A stretch of DNA of 55,607 bases from Oscillospiraceae bacterium (GCA_022792945.1 JAAWBZ010000084.1:1-55607); one strand, 5' to 3'. Positions 16,336 to 25,214 are shown, numbered from the stretch's first letter. Notes: generated by a model not told the origin, from the letters alone. Made by a program: numbers and translations.

Positions 16336-17934
16336 ATGTATCAGGATCAAGCGATGCAGGAATCTATCCGCAGGGTGGAGGCCGCGCGAGCGGAAAATGT
16401 GAAGCTCGACCCCAGAAGAATGACCGCCGAGGAGAAGGAGACGCTCCTGGCGACGTATCATCCCGACTATAGGCAGGACCAGTTTGAGGTCCTGAAAATG
16501 GGCCCCAACCAGGGTGACAAGGTGCCCGTGGAGCTGGCGGCGCTGCTCCAGGCCAATTCCCGCATCGCCGGGAAGCAGATCGACCTGAGCCGCCCCGACT
16601 ACGATGTGGACGTCCTCATCATCGGCGGCGGCGGCGCAGGTGCCTCCGCGGCCATCGAGGCCGATAACGGCGGGGCCAAAGTCCTGGTGGTCACCAAGCT
16701 GCGCATGGGCGACGCCAACACTATGATGGCCGAGGGCGGCATCCAGGCCGCCGACAAGGCCAACGACAGTCCCGCCCAGCACTTCCTGGACGCCTTCGGC
16801 GGCGGCCACTTCGCGGCGCAGAAGGACCTCCTCTATAAGCTGGTCACAGAGGCACCCGATGCCATCCACTGGCTCAGCGATCTGGGCGTGGAGTTTGACA
16901 AGGCTCCCGACGGCACCATGATCACCACCCACGGAGGCGGCACCTCCCGCAAGCGGATGCACGCGGCCAAGGACTACTCCGGCGCGGAGATCATGCGCAC
17001 CCTCCGGGACGAGGTCCTCAACCGGGGCATCCCCGTGGTGGACTTCACCGCCGCCATTGAGCTTATCAAGGACGAGAAGGGCCAGTGCGCCGGCGCGGTG
17101 CTTCAGAATATGGAGACCGGCCAGCTGCTCATCGCCCGGGCCAGGACCTTGGTCATCGCCACCGGCGGCGCGGGACGGCTCCACTACCAGGGCTTCCCCA
17201 CCTCCAACCACTACGGCGCCACCGCCGACGGCCTGATTCTGGGCTACCGGGCGGGGGCGAAGCTGCTCTACCCGGACACGCTGCAATACCATCCCACCGG
17301 CGCGGCTTTCCCGGCGCAGATCTTCGGCGCGCTGGTGACAGAGAAGGTGCGCTCCCTGGGGGCGATGCTCATCAACGTCCACGGCGAGGCCTTCATGAAC
17401 CCCCTGGAGACCCGCGACGTCTCGGCGGCCTCTATCATCCGCGAGTGCACCGACCGCGGCAACGGCGTCAAGACCCCTGAGGGCAGCGCCGTATGGCTGG
17501 ATACCCCCATGATTGAGATCAAGAACGGCCCCGGCACCATTGAAAAGCGCATTCCGGCCATGATGCGGATGTTCGGCAAATACGGCATTGATATCCGCAG
17601 GGAGCCGATCCTGGTCTACCCCACGCTGCACTACCAGAACGGCGGCCTGAAAATTTCGTCCAACGGCATGACGGAGATTGAAAACCTGTTTGTGGCCGGC
17701 GAGGCCGTGGGCGGCATCCACGGGCGCAACCGCCTGATGGGCAACAGCCTGCTGGATATCATCGTTTTTGGCCGCAACGCCGGGCGGAACGCCGCGGCCA
17801 AGGCCAAGGACGTGACTGCGGGGGCGCTGACCCTGGCACATGTGGAGGCGTTCCAGCGGGAGCTGGCGCAGGCCGGCATCGAGACCGGCACAGTCTCTCC
17901 CAAGCTGCTGCCGGATTATACCCGCAAGGCGTAA
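16336..17934 (+). CDS. frdA: FrdA-like soluble fumarate reductase flavoprotein
   Basis: The protein has 532 residues of the succinate dehydrogenase/fumarate reductase/aspartate oxidase family. FAD motif GGGGAG is at 97-102, after an unusual N-terminal extension of about 85 residues. Other signatures are QYHPTG, ATGGAG, LHYQNGG, GEAVGGIHGRNRL and MGNSLLDIIVFGR. The histidine that binds FAD covalently in E. coli FrdA (in SHTVAAEGG) is replaced (ANTMMAEGG, N128), so FAD should be non-covalent, which favours fumarate reduction over succinate oxidation. L-aspartate oxidase is the alternative, but mdh, fumC and frdB in the operon, and no nadA/nadC, argue against it. GGGAGGG lies before the start. 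Confidence 0.85.
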   Translation: MYQDQAMQESIRRVEAARAENVKLDPRRMTAEEKETLLATYHPDYRQDQFEVLKMGPNQGDKVPVELAALLQANSRIAGKQIDLSRPDYDVDVLIIGGGGAGASAAIEADNGGAKVLVVTKLRMGDANTMMAEGGIQAADKANDSPAQHFLDAFGGGHFAAQKDLLYKLVTEAPDAIHWLSDLGVEFDKAPDGTMITTHGGGTSRKRMHAAKDYSGAEIMRTLRDEVLNRGIPVVDFTAAIELIKDEKGQCAGAVLQNMETGQLLIARARTLVIATGGAGRLHYQGFPTSNHYGATADGLILGYRAGAKLLYPDTLQYHPTGAAFPAQIFGALVTEKVRSLGAMLINVHGEAFMNPLETRDVSAASIIRECTDRGNGVKTPEGSAVWLDTPMIEIKNGPGTIEKRIPAMMRMFGKYGIDIRREPILVYPTLHYQNGGLKISSNGMTEIENLFVAGEAVGGIHGRNRLMGNSLLDIIVFGRNAGRNAAAKAKDVTAGALTLAHVEAFQRELAQAGIETGTVSPKLLPDYTRKA

Positions 17935-17952
17935 ACGAGAAGGAGAGGGATC

Positions 17953-19152
17953 ATGGTCGCATATTTTGGCAGCGTTCTCTCCTCGCTCATGACCACCTTG
18001 TTCTTTGTGTTTGCCATCGCCACCATCGGCTATCTGATCGGCGGCATCGAGGTCAAGGGCATCTCCCTGGGGACGGCAGGCGTGCTGCTGGCGGCGCTGG
18101 TCTACGGCGTCGTAGCCAATCAGGTGGGCTCCTTCCAGGTGGGGGAGCATACCATCGTGCTCTTTGACAACGACACCATCAAGCCGCTCTACTCCGTGAT
18201 CTCCAGCCTAGGCACCGCGCTGTTTGTCACGGCGGTGGGCCTGATTGCTGGTCCCAAGTTCTTCCGGAACTTCCATAAAAGCTCCATCTCCTATGTTCTC
18301 ATGGGCCTGATCGTGATCGTGGCGGGCATCTTGACTACGGTGGTGATCAAGCTGCTCTCAGGCATCTCGTCGTCCATGGCGGTGGGGCTGCTCACCGGCG
18401 CGCTGACCAGTACGCCCGGCCTCTCTGCCGCCAAGGACGCCGCGGCGGACCCGGATGCCGTGACGGCGGGCTATGGCATCGCGTATCTCTTCGGCATCCT
18501 GGGCGTGGTGTTCTTCGTGCAGCTGGTGCCCCGGTTCCTCCATGTGAACATTGAGGAGGAGCGGCGCAAGTTCGTGGCTCACGACGTGCAGCACCTGCGC
18601 ATCCGCCGCCGGGTGCTCAAGAAGATTGACGGACTGGACTTTTTCCCGTTCATGATGACGGTGTTCGGCGGCCTGATTCTGGGCAGCCTCAAAATTCCGG
18701 GTATCAATTTCTCTCTGGGCTCCTCCGGCGGCACGCTGATCATGGGCCTGATCGTGGGCCATTTCGGCCACCTGGGCAAGATCGACCTCTCGGAGGACAA
18801 GCACACGCTGAACTTTTTCCGGGAGCTGGGGCTGATGCTCTTCCTCATCGGCGCGGGCGTCCCGGGCGGTGTGAACTTTGTGCGGTACGTGAGGGCGTCC
18901 TATTTCATCTACGGCGCGATCATGACCCTGGTGCCCATGATTCTGGGCTTTATCCTGGGCAAATATGTGTTCAAGCTGAGTATTTTCAATAACCTGGGTT
19001 CCCTGACCGGCGGCATGACCAGTACGCCGGCCCTGGGAACGCTTATCAGCGTTGCCGGCACCGACGACGTGGCCGCGGCCTACGCCGCGACGTACCCCAT
19101 CGCGCTGGTGGTGGTGGTGCTGCTGTCCAAGTTCCTGGTGACCGTATTCTGA
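17953..19152 (+). CDS. AspT-family (aspartate-alanine exchanger/SucE-type) dicarboxylate carrier
   Basis: The protein has 399 residues, a membrane protein with about 10 hydrophobic segments in two halves. Each half has the AspT signature: GALTSTPGLSAA (about 150) and GGMTSTPALGTL (about 354). Classic AspT is about 540 residues because a large cytoplasmic RCK-like domain sits between the halves; here only a short basic linker (IEEERRKF..RIRRRVLKK) remains. The family includes aspartate:alanine antiporters and the corynebacterial succinate exporter SucE. As the last gene of a malate-to-succinate operon it most likely exports succinate or exchanges it for a C4 precursor; this is inference. A terminator follows at once. 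Confidence 0.8.
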   Translation: MVAYFGSVLSSLMTTLFFVFAIATIGYLIGGIEVKGISLGTAGVLLAALVYGVVANQVGSFQVGEHTIVLFDNDTIKPLYSVISSLGTALFVTAVGLIAGPKFFRNFHKSSISYVLMGLIVIVAGILTTVVIKLLSGISSSMAVGLLTGALTSTPGLSAAKDAAADPDAVTAGYGIAYLFGILGVVFFVQLVPRFLHVNIEEERRKFVAHDVQHLRIRRRVLKKIDGLDFFPFMMTVFGGLILGSLKIPGINFSLGSSGGTLIMGLIVGHFGHLGKIDLSEDKHTLNFFRELGLMLFLIGAGVPGGVNFVRYVRASYFIYGAIMTLVPMILGFILGKYVFKLSIFNNLGSLTGGMTSTPALGTLISVAGTDDVAAAYAATYPIALVVVVLLSKFLVTVF

Positions 19153-19154
19153 GC

Positions 19155-19190
19155 AAAAAAGACGCCGCCTGCAAGAAGCGGCGTCTTTTT
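19155..19190 (+). terminator. Terminator of the 12-gene operon
   Basis: GACGCCGC (19161-19168) pairs with GCGGCGTC (19178-19185), followed by TTTTT. It begins just after the stop codon of the carrier gene. Confidence 0.92.
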
Positions 19191-19217
19191 CGCGCGCGGA
19201 TTTGTTGCATTTTGCCG

Positions 19218-19246
19218 TTGACGGCCCGTCCGGCGCTCTCTATAAT
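19218..19246 (+). promoter_or_regulatory. Promoter for the amidohydrolase/SLH-GH18 pair
   Basis: TTGACG (19218-19223) and a perfect TATAAT (19241-19246) with a 17-base spacer, 42 bases before the start codon. Confidence 0.8.
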
Positions 19247-19288
19247 TGTATCATTGTATAGAATCGTTATCTGCAAAGGAGAAGGGCC

Positions 19289-20086
19289 ATGTATCAGATC
19301 ATCGACGCCCACTGCCATATCTACCCCGAGGCCATCGCCCGGAAGGCCGCGGCCAACACCGGGAATTTTTACGGCGGCCTGCCGTCCACCTGCGACGGGA
19401 CCGTAGCCGCGCTGCTGGCCGAGGGGGACGCCTGCGGCATCGACCACTTTGTGGTCCAGTCGGTGGCCACCAAGCCGGAACAGGTGCAGTCCATCAACGA
19501 ATTCATCGCCCGTGAGGTGTCGCTGCACCCCGGCCGGCTGACAGGACTGGGGACGCTCCACCCAGACAGCAAAGATATCGAGGCCGACGTGCGCCACCTG
19601 ATGGAGCTGGGCCTCCACGGCGTCAAGCTCCACCCGGATATCCAGCGGTTCAAGCTGGACGACTACCGGTGCCTGCACATTTACGACCTGTGCGAGGGCT
19701 GTTTGCCCATCCTGATCCATACCGGTGACAACCGCTTCGACTACTCCAACCCCAACCGCTTGCTGCCGGTCCTGGAGATTTACCAGAATTTAACAGTGAT
19801 CGGCGCGCACTTCGGCGGTTACTCCATCTGGGAGGAGGCGGCGCGGCAGCTGCGGGGCATTCCCAACCTCTATGTGGACTGCTCGTCCACCCTGTTTGCC
19901 CTGGAGGATGACGCCGTGGTGGATCTGATCTACGCCTACGGCGCGGACCGGGTGCTGTTTGGCACTGACTATCCCATGTGGTCGCCGTCGGCGGAGCTGG
20001 CGCATTTCATGCAGCTGGAGCTGACAGAGGAAGAGCGGAGGATGATTCTGCATGAGAATGCCGAGCGCGTGTTCGGCATCGGCTGA
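19289..20086 (+). CDS. Amidohydrolase_2 (ACMSD-like) metal-dependent hydrolase
   Basis: The protein has 265 residues in a TIM-barrel of the amidohydrolase-2 family (decarboxylases and hydrolases such as ACMSD). Metal-ligand candidates are H8 and H10 in DAHCHIYP, His in LIHTGDNR, His in GAHFGGY and Asp in FGTDYPMWSP. GVKLHPDIQRF is another typical segment. No signal peptide, so cytoplasmic. Substrate cannot be told from sequence. A ribosome site AAGGAG precedes the start. The SLH protein follows 14 bases later, so both are probably co-transcribed, though no shared function is obvious. Confidence 0.8.
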   Translation: MYQIIDAHCHIYPEAIARKAAANTGNFYGGLPSTCDGTVAALLAEGDACGIDHFVVQSVATKPEQVQSINEFIAREVSLHPGRLTGLGTLHPDSKDIEADVRHLMELGLHGVKLHPDIQRFKLDDYRCLHIYDLCEGCLPILIHTGDNRFDYSNPNRLLPVLEIYQNLTVIGAHFGGYSIWEEAARQLRGIPNLYVDCSSTLFALEDDAVVDLIYAYGADRVLFGTDYPMWSPSAELAHFMQLELTEEERRMILHENAERVFGIG

Positions 20087-20100
20087 GAAAGGAGCCTTTT

Positions 20101-21723
20101 ATGAAACGATGGTTTGCCATGCTGCTGACGCTGGCGCTGCTGGCGGGGACAGTCCCTGCGGCCAAGGCGGCGGACGGCGGCTATACGGACGTCCCGGCGG
20201 ACAGCTGGGCTGCCTCCAGTATTGAGACGGCCCGTCAAAACGGACTGATGCAGGGGATCGGCGGCGGGCGGTTCGGCTATGGCCAGACGCTGACCCGGGC
20301 GCAGTTTGCCACGATGCTGTGCAATTTGATGCAGTGGGAGGCCGCGATACCGGCGTCGCCGTCGTTTTCGGATGTCGCCGCCTCGGCCTGGTACTATGGC
20401 AGCGTGGAGGCCGCCTTGGCCCATGGCGCGGCGGATCCCGGCGGGGCTTTTCGGCCCGAGGCAGCAATCACCCGGGAGGAGATGGCCGTCATGTTCGTCC
20501 GCGCGCTGGGCCTGCGGGACGCGGCGGAGAAACGGGGTGAGGCGGTCCTGCCGTTTCGGGACGTGACTGCCAACCGCGGGTACATCGCCGTGGCGTATCA
20601 GCTGGGCATTGTCAACGGCAAGAGCGCTGACGTCTTTGCCCCCGCGGCCACGGCCAGCCGCCAGGAGGCCGCGGCCATGCTGGTACGGGTCTGGGAGAAA
20701 TACCGGGCCGAAACCGGCTTTGTCCACGGCTTTTACGCCATTTCCGCCTACACCCAGCGGGATCTGGCCGCGCAGATGGATGCTGTGACCTACCACTGGT
20801 CCACCATGGGGGCCGACGGCACGCTGGATACCGTCTCGGGTGACTACCGGGTGCCGGACAGCTATGAGAGCATCGTCCGTTACCTGGGGGACACGCCGGC
20901 ACATCTGGGCGTCTACATGGACGAGAGCGGCGGCGCGCTGGACCTGCTGCTGGACCCGGCTGGGCGAAGCCGTGCCGCGGCGTCCATTCTGGCGGAGCTG
21001 GACCGTACATATGAGGCGGTGGGAAAAAATCCCTATTCCGGTGTCACTGTGGACTTTGAGGGCCTGCGGGGCGAGGCGGTGAAAACGGCGTTCACAGCGT
21101 TTTTGACTGAGCTTTCGGAGGGCCTGCGCCAAAGGGGGGACAGCCTCTATGTGGCGGTGCAGCCGGTGCTGCGGGACGGGGCATACTATGACGGGTTTGA
21201 CTGCCGCGCCATCGGGGCGCTGGCCGATAAGGTCATTTTGATGGCCTATGACTATCAGCCGGCCAGCCTTGCCGGCTATCTGGGCACCAACTGGCAGGAA
21301 AACGCGGCCCTGACGCCCATCGGGCAGGTCTACGACGCCCTGGAGGCCGCCGTGGACCCGCAGACCGGCGTGGAGGACGTGTCCAAGCTGGTGCTGGGCC
21401 TCAGCTTCAACGCGCAGGGCTGGGAGATCGACGAGGCGGGAAAGCTCCAGAGCGAAACGCCGGTGAGCATCCGCGTGGCGCGGATCGAAGAGGTGCTTGC
21501 CGCCGGCGGGCAGCGGGGGTACTCGCGGCTGTATCAGAACCCCTATGTGGTCTATGACGCCGACGACGGAACGCGCCTCTTCGCCTGGTACGAGGACGCG
21601 GAAAGCATCCAGGCCAAGATCGCCCTGGCCAAGTGCTTCGGCGTCACGGGCGTTTCTGTCTGGCGGCTGGGGAATATCCCCGGGGACGCCGCCTGCCGGC
21701 AGGTGCTGGGGCTGGTGGGGTAA
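20101..21723 (+). CDS. SLH-domain cell-surface protein with GH18-like (SleL/YaaH-type) domain
   Basis: The protein has 540 residues: a signal peptide (about 1-23, cleavage near AKAA), three S-layer-homology repeats (about 25-200, e.g. YTDVPADSWAASSIE, FSDVAASAWYYGSVE, FRDVTANRGYIAVAY) and a glycoside hydrolase 18 barrel (about 208-540). The catalytic-strand motif reads VTVDFEGL, placing D318 and the acid/base E320 as in spore cortex-lytic and chitinase-like enzymes. ILMAYDY and VSVWRLGN are further GH18 marks. It likely binds secondary wall polymer and cleaves N-acetylglucosamine linkages in peptidoglycan. Wall turnover is favoured; a spore role is possible. Confidence 0.85.
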   Translation: MKRWFAMLLTLALLAGTVPAAKAADGGYTDVPADSWAASSIETARQNGLMQGIGGGRFGYGQTLTRAQFATMLCNLMQWEAAIPASPSFSDVAASAWYYGSVEAALAHGAADPGGAFRPEAAITREEMAVMFVRALGLRDAAEKRGEAVLPFRDVTANRGYIAVAYQLGIVNGKSADVFAPAATASRQEAAAMLVRVWEKYRAETGFVHGFYAISAYTQRDLAAQMDAVTYHWSTMGADGTLDTVSGDYRVPDSYESIVRYLGDTPAHLGVYMDESGGALDLLLDPAGRSRAAASILAELDRTYEAVGKNPYSGVTVDFEGLRGEAVKTAFTAFLTELSEGLRQRGDSLYVAVQPVLRDGAYYDGFDCRAIGALADKVILMAYDYQPASLAGYLGTNWQENAALTPIGQVYDALEAAVDPQTGVEDVSKLVLGLSFNAQGWEIDEAGKLQSETPVSIRVARIEEVLAAGGQRGYSRLYQNPYVVYDADDGTRLFAWYEDAESIQAKIALAKCFGVTGVSVWRLGNIPGDAACRQVLGLVG

Positions 21724-22012
21724 AACAACAGAAAACCACATTGCCGGAATGAGTTATTATAAATAATAACAAAATTTCCTGGCCATTTCCCGCAATTTTT
21801 ATGTGATTTTCAACGTGAAAATCTGGGAGTTCCTGCGGTTTTCAGTTGACATTGTGTCTGATTTGGCGTACAATACAGCTGAAACCAATACAATGCAACA
21901 TCCTGGCCGGGAACGGCCGCAGCTGCAGTCATTCGTTTGTGTATTTTGGCGCGCTGGCGGGGCTTTTCGCGCCGCGCCGCCGCGCGAGCTATGAGAAAGG
22001 GTGAAGCTATCT
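21724..22012. other. Regulatory region with two palindromes upstream of the dehydrogenase operon
   Basis: This 289-base gap has an AT-rich first part with two perfect palindromes: GTTATTAT-AA-ATAATAAC (21753-21770) and GATTTTCA-ACG-TGAAAATC (21805-21823). A strong promoter follows at 21846-21874, then a leader of about 135 bases with GC-rich potential hairpins. The palindromes lie upstream of the -35 box, a usual place for activator sites. I recognise neither as a known operator. Confidence 0.6.
21846..21874 (+). promoter_or_regulatory. Promoter of the Zn-dehydrogenase/E2-E3-E1 operon
   Basis: A perfect TTGACA (21846-21851) and TACAAT (21869-21874) with a 17-base spacer. It needs no sigma-54, unlike many acetoin operons. 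Confidence 0.85.
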
Positions 22013-23269
22013 ATGAAAACCAAAGCAGTCCGTTTGTACGGCAAGGAGGACCTCCGTCTGGAGGAGTTTGAGCTTCCGGCCATGCAGGACGACGAGATCC
22101 TGGCGAAGGTCGTCTCCGACAGCATCTGCATGTCCACCTTCAAGGCCGCCGAGCAGGGCGCGGCCCACAAGCGCGTCCCCAACGACGTGGCGGAGCACCC
22201 CACCATTGTGGGCCATGAGTTCTGCGGCGAGATCGTCGAGGTCGGCGCGAAGTGGAAGGATCAGTTCAAGCCCGGACAGAAGTTCGCCATCCAGCCGGCT
22301 CTGAACTACAAGGGGAGCCTCTACGCCCCCGGCTATTCCTACCAGTATATCGGCGGCGACGCCACCTACGTCATCATCCCCCACGAGGTTATGGAGATGG
22401 GGTGCCTGCTGCCCTACGAGAGCGACAGCTTCTTCGGTGGCTCCCTCACTGAGCCCCTCAGCTGCGTTATCGGCACCTTCCACGCCATGTACCACACGGT
22501 CCGCGGCTCCTATGAGCACGCCATGGGCATCCGTGAGGGCGGCCGGATGGCCATTCTGGCCGGAGTGGGTCCCATGGGCCTGGCGGCGATCGACTATATC
22601 GTCCACTGCGACCGGCGGCCCTCGTTCCTGGTGGTCACGGATATCGACGACGCGCGGCTGGCCCGGGCGGCGCAGATGATCTCCCCGGAGGAGGCCAAAA
22701 AGAACGGCGTCACCCTGGTCTACAAGAACACCAAGTCCGGCGACCCCGTGGCCGAGCTGCGGGCACTGACTGACGGCCAGGGCTATGACGATGTGCTGTG
22801 CTTCGCCCCGGTGTCCGCGGTGGTGCAGCAGGCTGACGCCATCCTGGGCGACGACGGCTGCCTCAACTTCTTCGCCGGTCCCCCCGATCCCAAGTTTTCT
22901 GCGCCCTTCAATTTCTACAACGTCCACTATGCCTCCACCCATGTGGTGGGCACCTCCGGCGGCAACACCTCGGATATGGTCGAGGCGCTGAAGATGATCG
23001 GCGAGGGCAAGCTGGATCCCTCTATCCTGGTGACCCACATCGGCGGCATCAACTGCGTGATCGAGTCTGTGCTGAACCTGCCCAAGATCCCCGGCGGCAA
23101 GAAGCTCATCTACACCGGCATTGATATGCCCCTGACTGCCATTGCCGACTTTGCCGAAAAGGGAAAGAGCGATCCCATGTACGCGCATCTGGCAGAGCTG
23201 GTCGCCAAGACCAACGGCCTTTGGAATGCGGAGGCAGAGAAATATCTGCTGGAAACCTTGACGAAATAA
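22013..23269 (+). CDS. Zinc-dependent medium-chain dehydrogenase, sorbose-1-phosphate-reductase-like
   Basis: The protein has 418 residues of the MDR/alcohol dehydrogenase superfamily. Catalytic-zinc candidates are C39 (SICMST) and H68-E69 (VGHEFCGEI). The structural-zinc four-Cys loop is absent. The nucleotide-binding motif is GVGPMGLAAIDY. It most resembles L-sorbose-1-phosphate reductase and scyllo-inosose-type polyol dehydrogenases. ATG 22013 follows GAGAAAGGG; upstream codons at 22001 are not needed. As first gene of an operon with E2, E3 and E1 it probably oxidises a polyol or hydroxy-ketone that the thiamine enzyme then cleaves; the exact substrate is unknown. Confidence 0.78.
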   Translation: MKTKAVRLYGKEDLRLEEFELPAMQDDEILAKVVSDSICMSTFKAAEQGAAHKRVPNDVAEHPTIVGHEFCGEIVEVGAKWKDQFKPGQKFAIQPALNYKGSLYAPGYSYQYIGGDATYVIIPHEVMEMGCLLPYESDSFFGGSLTEPLSCVIGTFHAMYHTVRGSYEHAMGIREGGRMAILAGVGPMGLAAIDYIVHCDRRPSFLVVTDIDDARLARAAQMISPEEAKKNGVTLVYKNTKSGDPVAELRALTDGQGYDDVLCFAPVSAVVQQADAILGDDGCLNFFAGPPDPKFSAPFNFYNVHYASTHVVGTSGGNTSDMVEALKMIGEGKLDPSILVTHIGGINCVIESVLNLPKIPGGKKLIYTGIDMPLTAIADFAEKGKSDPMYAHLAELVAKTNGLWNAEAEKYLLETLTK

Positions 23270-23287
23270 TTTAGGAGTGATCAAACA

Positions 23288-25198
23288 ATGGCAGAAGGCG
23301 TATTGATGCCGAAGGCCGGCATCACGGTGGAATCCTGTATCATTGGCGAATGGAAAAAGCAGGTGGGCGACAGCGTGGCGCTGGGCGATATCCTGTTCAC
23401 CTACGAGACCGACAAGGCGGAGTTCGAGTGCGAGTCTACCGCCGCCGGCACGCTGCTGGCGCAGTTCTACGAGGAGGGCGACGAGGTGCCCTGCCTGGTG
23501 AATGTGTGCGCCGTGGGCAATCCCGGCGAGAATGTGGACGCCCTGCGGGGGACCGCCGCCGCACCTGCCGCGGAGGCTCCCGCCGCCGCTGCTGCGCCGG
23601 CCCCTGCGGCGGCGCCCGCCGGCCCCGTGGCCGAGCCGGTGGTGATGCCCAAGGCCGGCATCACGGTGGAGTCCTGCATCATCGGCGAGTGGAAGAAGAA
23701 CGTGGGCGACAGTGTGGCCGTGGGCGACGTGCTGTTCACCTACGAGACGGACAAGGCGGAGTTTGAGTGCGAGTCCACCGCCGCGGGCACCCTCCTGGCC
23801 AGGTTCTATGAGGACGGCGACGAGGTGCCGTGCCTGGTGAACGTCTGTGCCGTGGGCAAGGCCGGCGACGCCTTTGAGTGCCTGCGCGGCGCTTCCGGCG
23901 CGCCTGCCGCGGCGGCGCCTGCCGGGGCTCCCGCCGCCGTGTCCGCGCCTGCCGCGTCGGCTCCCGCCGGTCCCGCCGCCGAGGCTGTGATTATGCCGAA
24001 GGCCGGCATCACGGTGGAGTCCTGCATCATCGGCGAATGGAAGAAAAACGTGGGCGACAGCGTGGCCGTGGGTGAGATCCTCTTTACCTACGAGACGGAC
24101 AAGGCGGAGTTCGAGTGTGAGTCCACCGCGGCCGGCACCCTCCTGGCCAAGTTCTACGAGGACGGCGACGAGGTGCCGTGCCTGGGGAACGTCTGTGCCG
24201 TGGGCAAGGCCGGCGACGCCTTTGAGCATCTGCGTCCCGGCTCCGCCGTTCCGGCTCCCGCCGCCGCGCCCGCGGCTGCAGCGGCGCCTGCCGCCGCTGC
24301 AGCTCCTGCGGCCATCTCGCCCCGGGCCCGCGGCTTGGCCGAGCGCTCCGGTGTGGACGCCGCCTACGCCACCGGTACCGGCCCCAATGGCCGCGTGATC
24401 GAGCGCGATATCCGTGAGCTCATGGAGAAGGGCGTGCCCGCCCCGGCACCGGCTCCCGCCGCCGCGCCCGCGCCTGCTGCGCCTGCCGCGGCTCCCACCG
24501 AGGCCGAGTACGAGGACGTGAAGTTCAACGCCGTCCGCCGCGCCACGGCCAAGTCCATGATGAAGTCCCTCTCCACCATGGCTCAGCTGACCCACCAGTT
24601 CAGCTTCGACGCCACCCAGATCCAGGCCTACCGCGCCATGGTCAAGCCTGTGGAGGGGCCGGTGGGCAAGATTTCCCTCAACGACATGGTTATGTTCGCC
24701 GTCTCCCGGACCATCCTGAGCCACGGCGACCTCAACGCCAACATGCTGGAGGAGAACGTCGTCCGCCGCTTCAAGCATGTGCACCTGGGCTTCGCCTGCG
24801 ACACGCCGCGGGGTCTGCTGGTGCCCACCATCTTCAACGCGGACCAGAAGTCCCTGCTGGAGATCTCCATGGAGTGCAAGCGGCTGGCTGCCGAGGCCCG
24901 CGAGGGTAAAATCAGCCCGGATCAGCTCCAGGGCGCGACCTTTACCGTTTCCAATATCGGCGCCATGGGCTGCGAGGCCTTCACGCCGGTGATCAACCCG
25001 CCCCAGACGGGCATTCTGGGCGTGTGCAACATCCAGACGAAGATCAAGTCCGCCAAGGGCGGCAATATCGAGACGTATCCGGCCATGGGCCTGTCGCTGA
25101 CCTTCGACCACCGGGTGGTGGACGGCGCGCCGGCGGCCCGGTTTATGGCGGAGCTGTGCAAAAACCTGGAGAGCTTCATGACGTTGCTCGCGATGTGA
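23288..25198 (+). CDS. 2-oxoacid dehydrogenase E2 with three lipoyl domains
   Basis: The protein has 636 residues: three nearly identical lipoyl domains with lipoylation sites in YETDKAEFE at K43, K156 and K272, each followed by an Ala/Pro-rich flexible linker; a peripheral subunit-binding domain (about 342-378, SPRARGLAERSGVD..GPNGRVIERDI); and the acyltransferase core (about 408-636) with the catalytic DHRVVDG (H608). The complex transfers an acyl group to CoA. Three lipoyl arms are seen in some PDH E2 proteins, but the repeat identity here suggests recent internal duplication. E3 and E1 genes follow. Confidence 0.92.
   Translation: MAEGVLMPKAGITVESCIIGEWKKQVGDSVALGDILFTYETDKAEFECESTAAGTLLAQFYEEGDEVPCLVNVCAVGNPGENVDALRGTAAAPAAEAPAAAAAPAPAAAPAGPVAEPVVMPKAGITVESCIIGEWKKNVGDSVAVGDVLFTYETDKAEFECESTAAGTLLARFYEDGDEVPCLVNVCAVGKAGDAFECLRGASGAPAAAAPAGAPAAVSAPAASAPAGPAAEAVIMPKAGITVESCIIGEWKKNVGDSVAVGEILFTYETDKAEFECESTAAGTLLAKFYEDGDEVPCLGNVCAVGKAGDAFEHLRPGSAVPAPAAAPAAAAAPAAAAAPAAISPRARGLAERSGVDAAYATGTGPNGRVIERDIRELMEKGVPAPAPAPAAAPAPAAPAAAPTEAEYEDVKFNAVRRATAKSMMKSLSTMAQLTHQFSFDATQIQAYRAMVKPVEGPVGKISLNDMVMFAVSRTILSHGDLNANMLEENVVRRFKHVHLGFACDTPRGLLVPTIFNADQKSLLEISMECKRLAAEAREGKISPDQLQGATFTVSNIGAMGCEAFTPVINPPQTGILGVCNIQTKIKSAKGGNIETYPAMGLSLTFDHRVVDGAPAARFMAELCKNLESFMTLLAM
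23297..24232 (+). repeat. Three direct in-frame copies of the lipoyl-domain coding unit
   Basis: Within the E2 gene, near-identical units begin at about 23306, 23645 and 23993, each running from MPKAGITVESC to about VCAVG. Many stretches match exactly or differ by one or two bases among copies, including silent positions, which fits tandem duplication and gene conversion. Confidence 0.85.
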
Positions 25199-25214
25199 GA
25201 GAGGGAGGATGCCA

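Noticed and set aside
16336-17934. L-aspartate oxidase (NadB) as identity
   Set aside because: Length and fold would fit, but the partner FrdB gene, mdh and fumC in the same operon, absence of nadA/nadC, and the MGNSLLDIIVFGR region favour fumarate reductase.
23297-24232. Regular direct repeats resembling a CRISPR-like array
   Set aside because: Repeat units are about 340 bases, in frame, and encode lipoyl domains.
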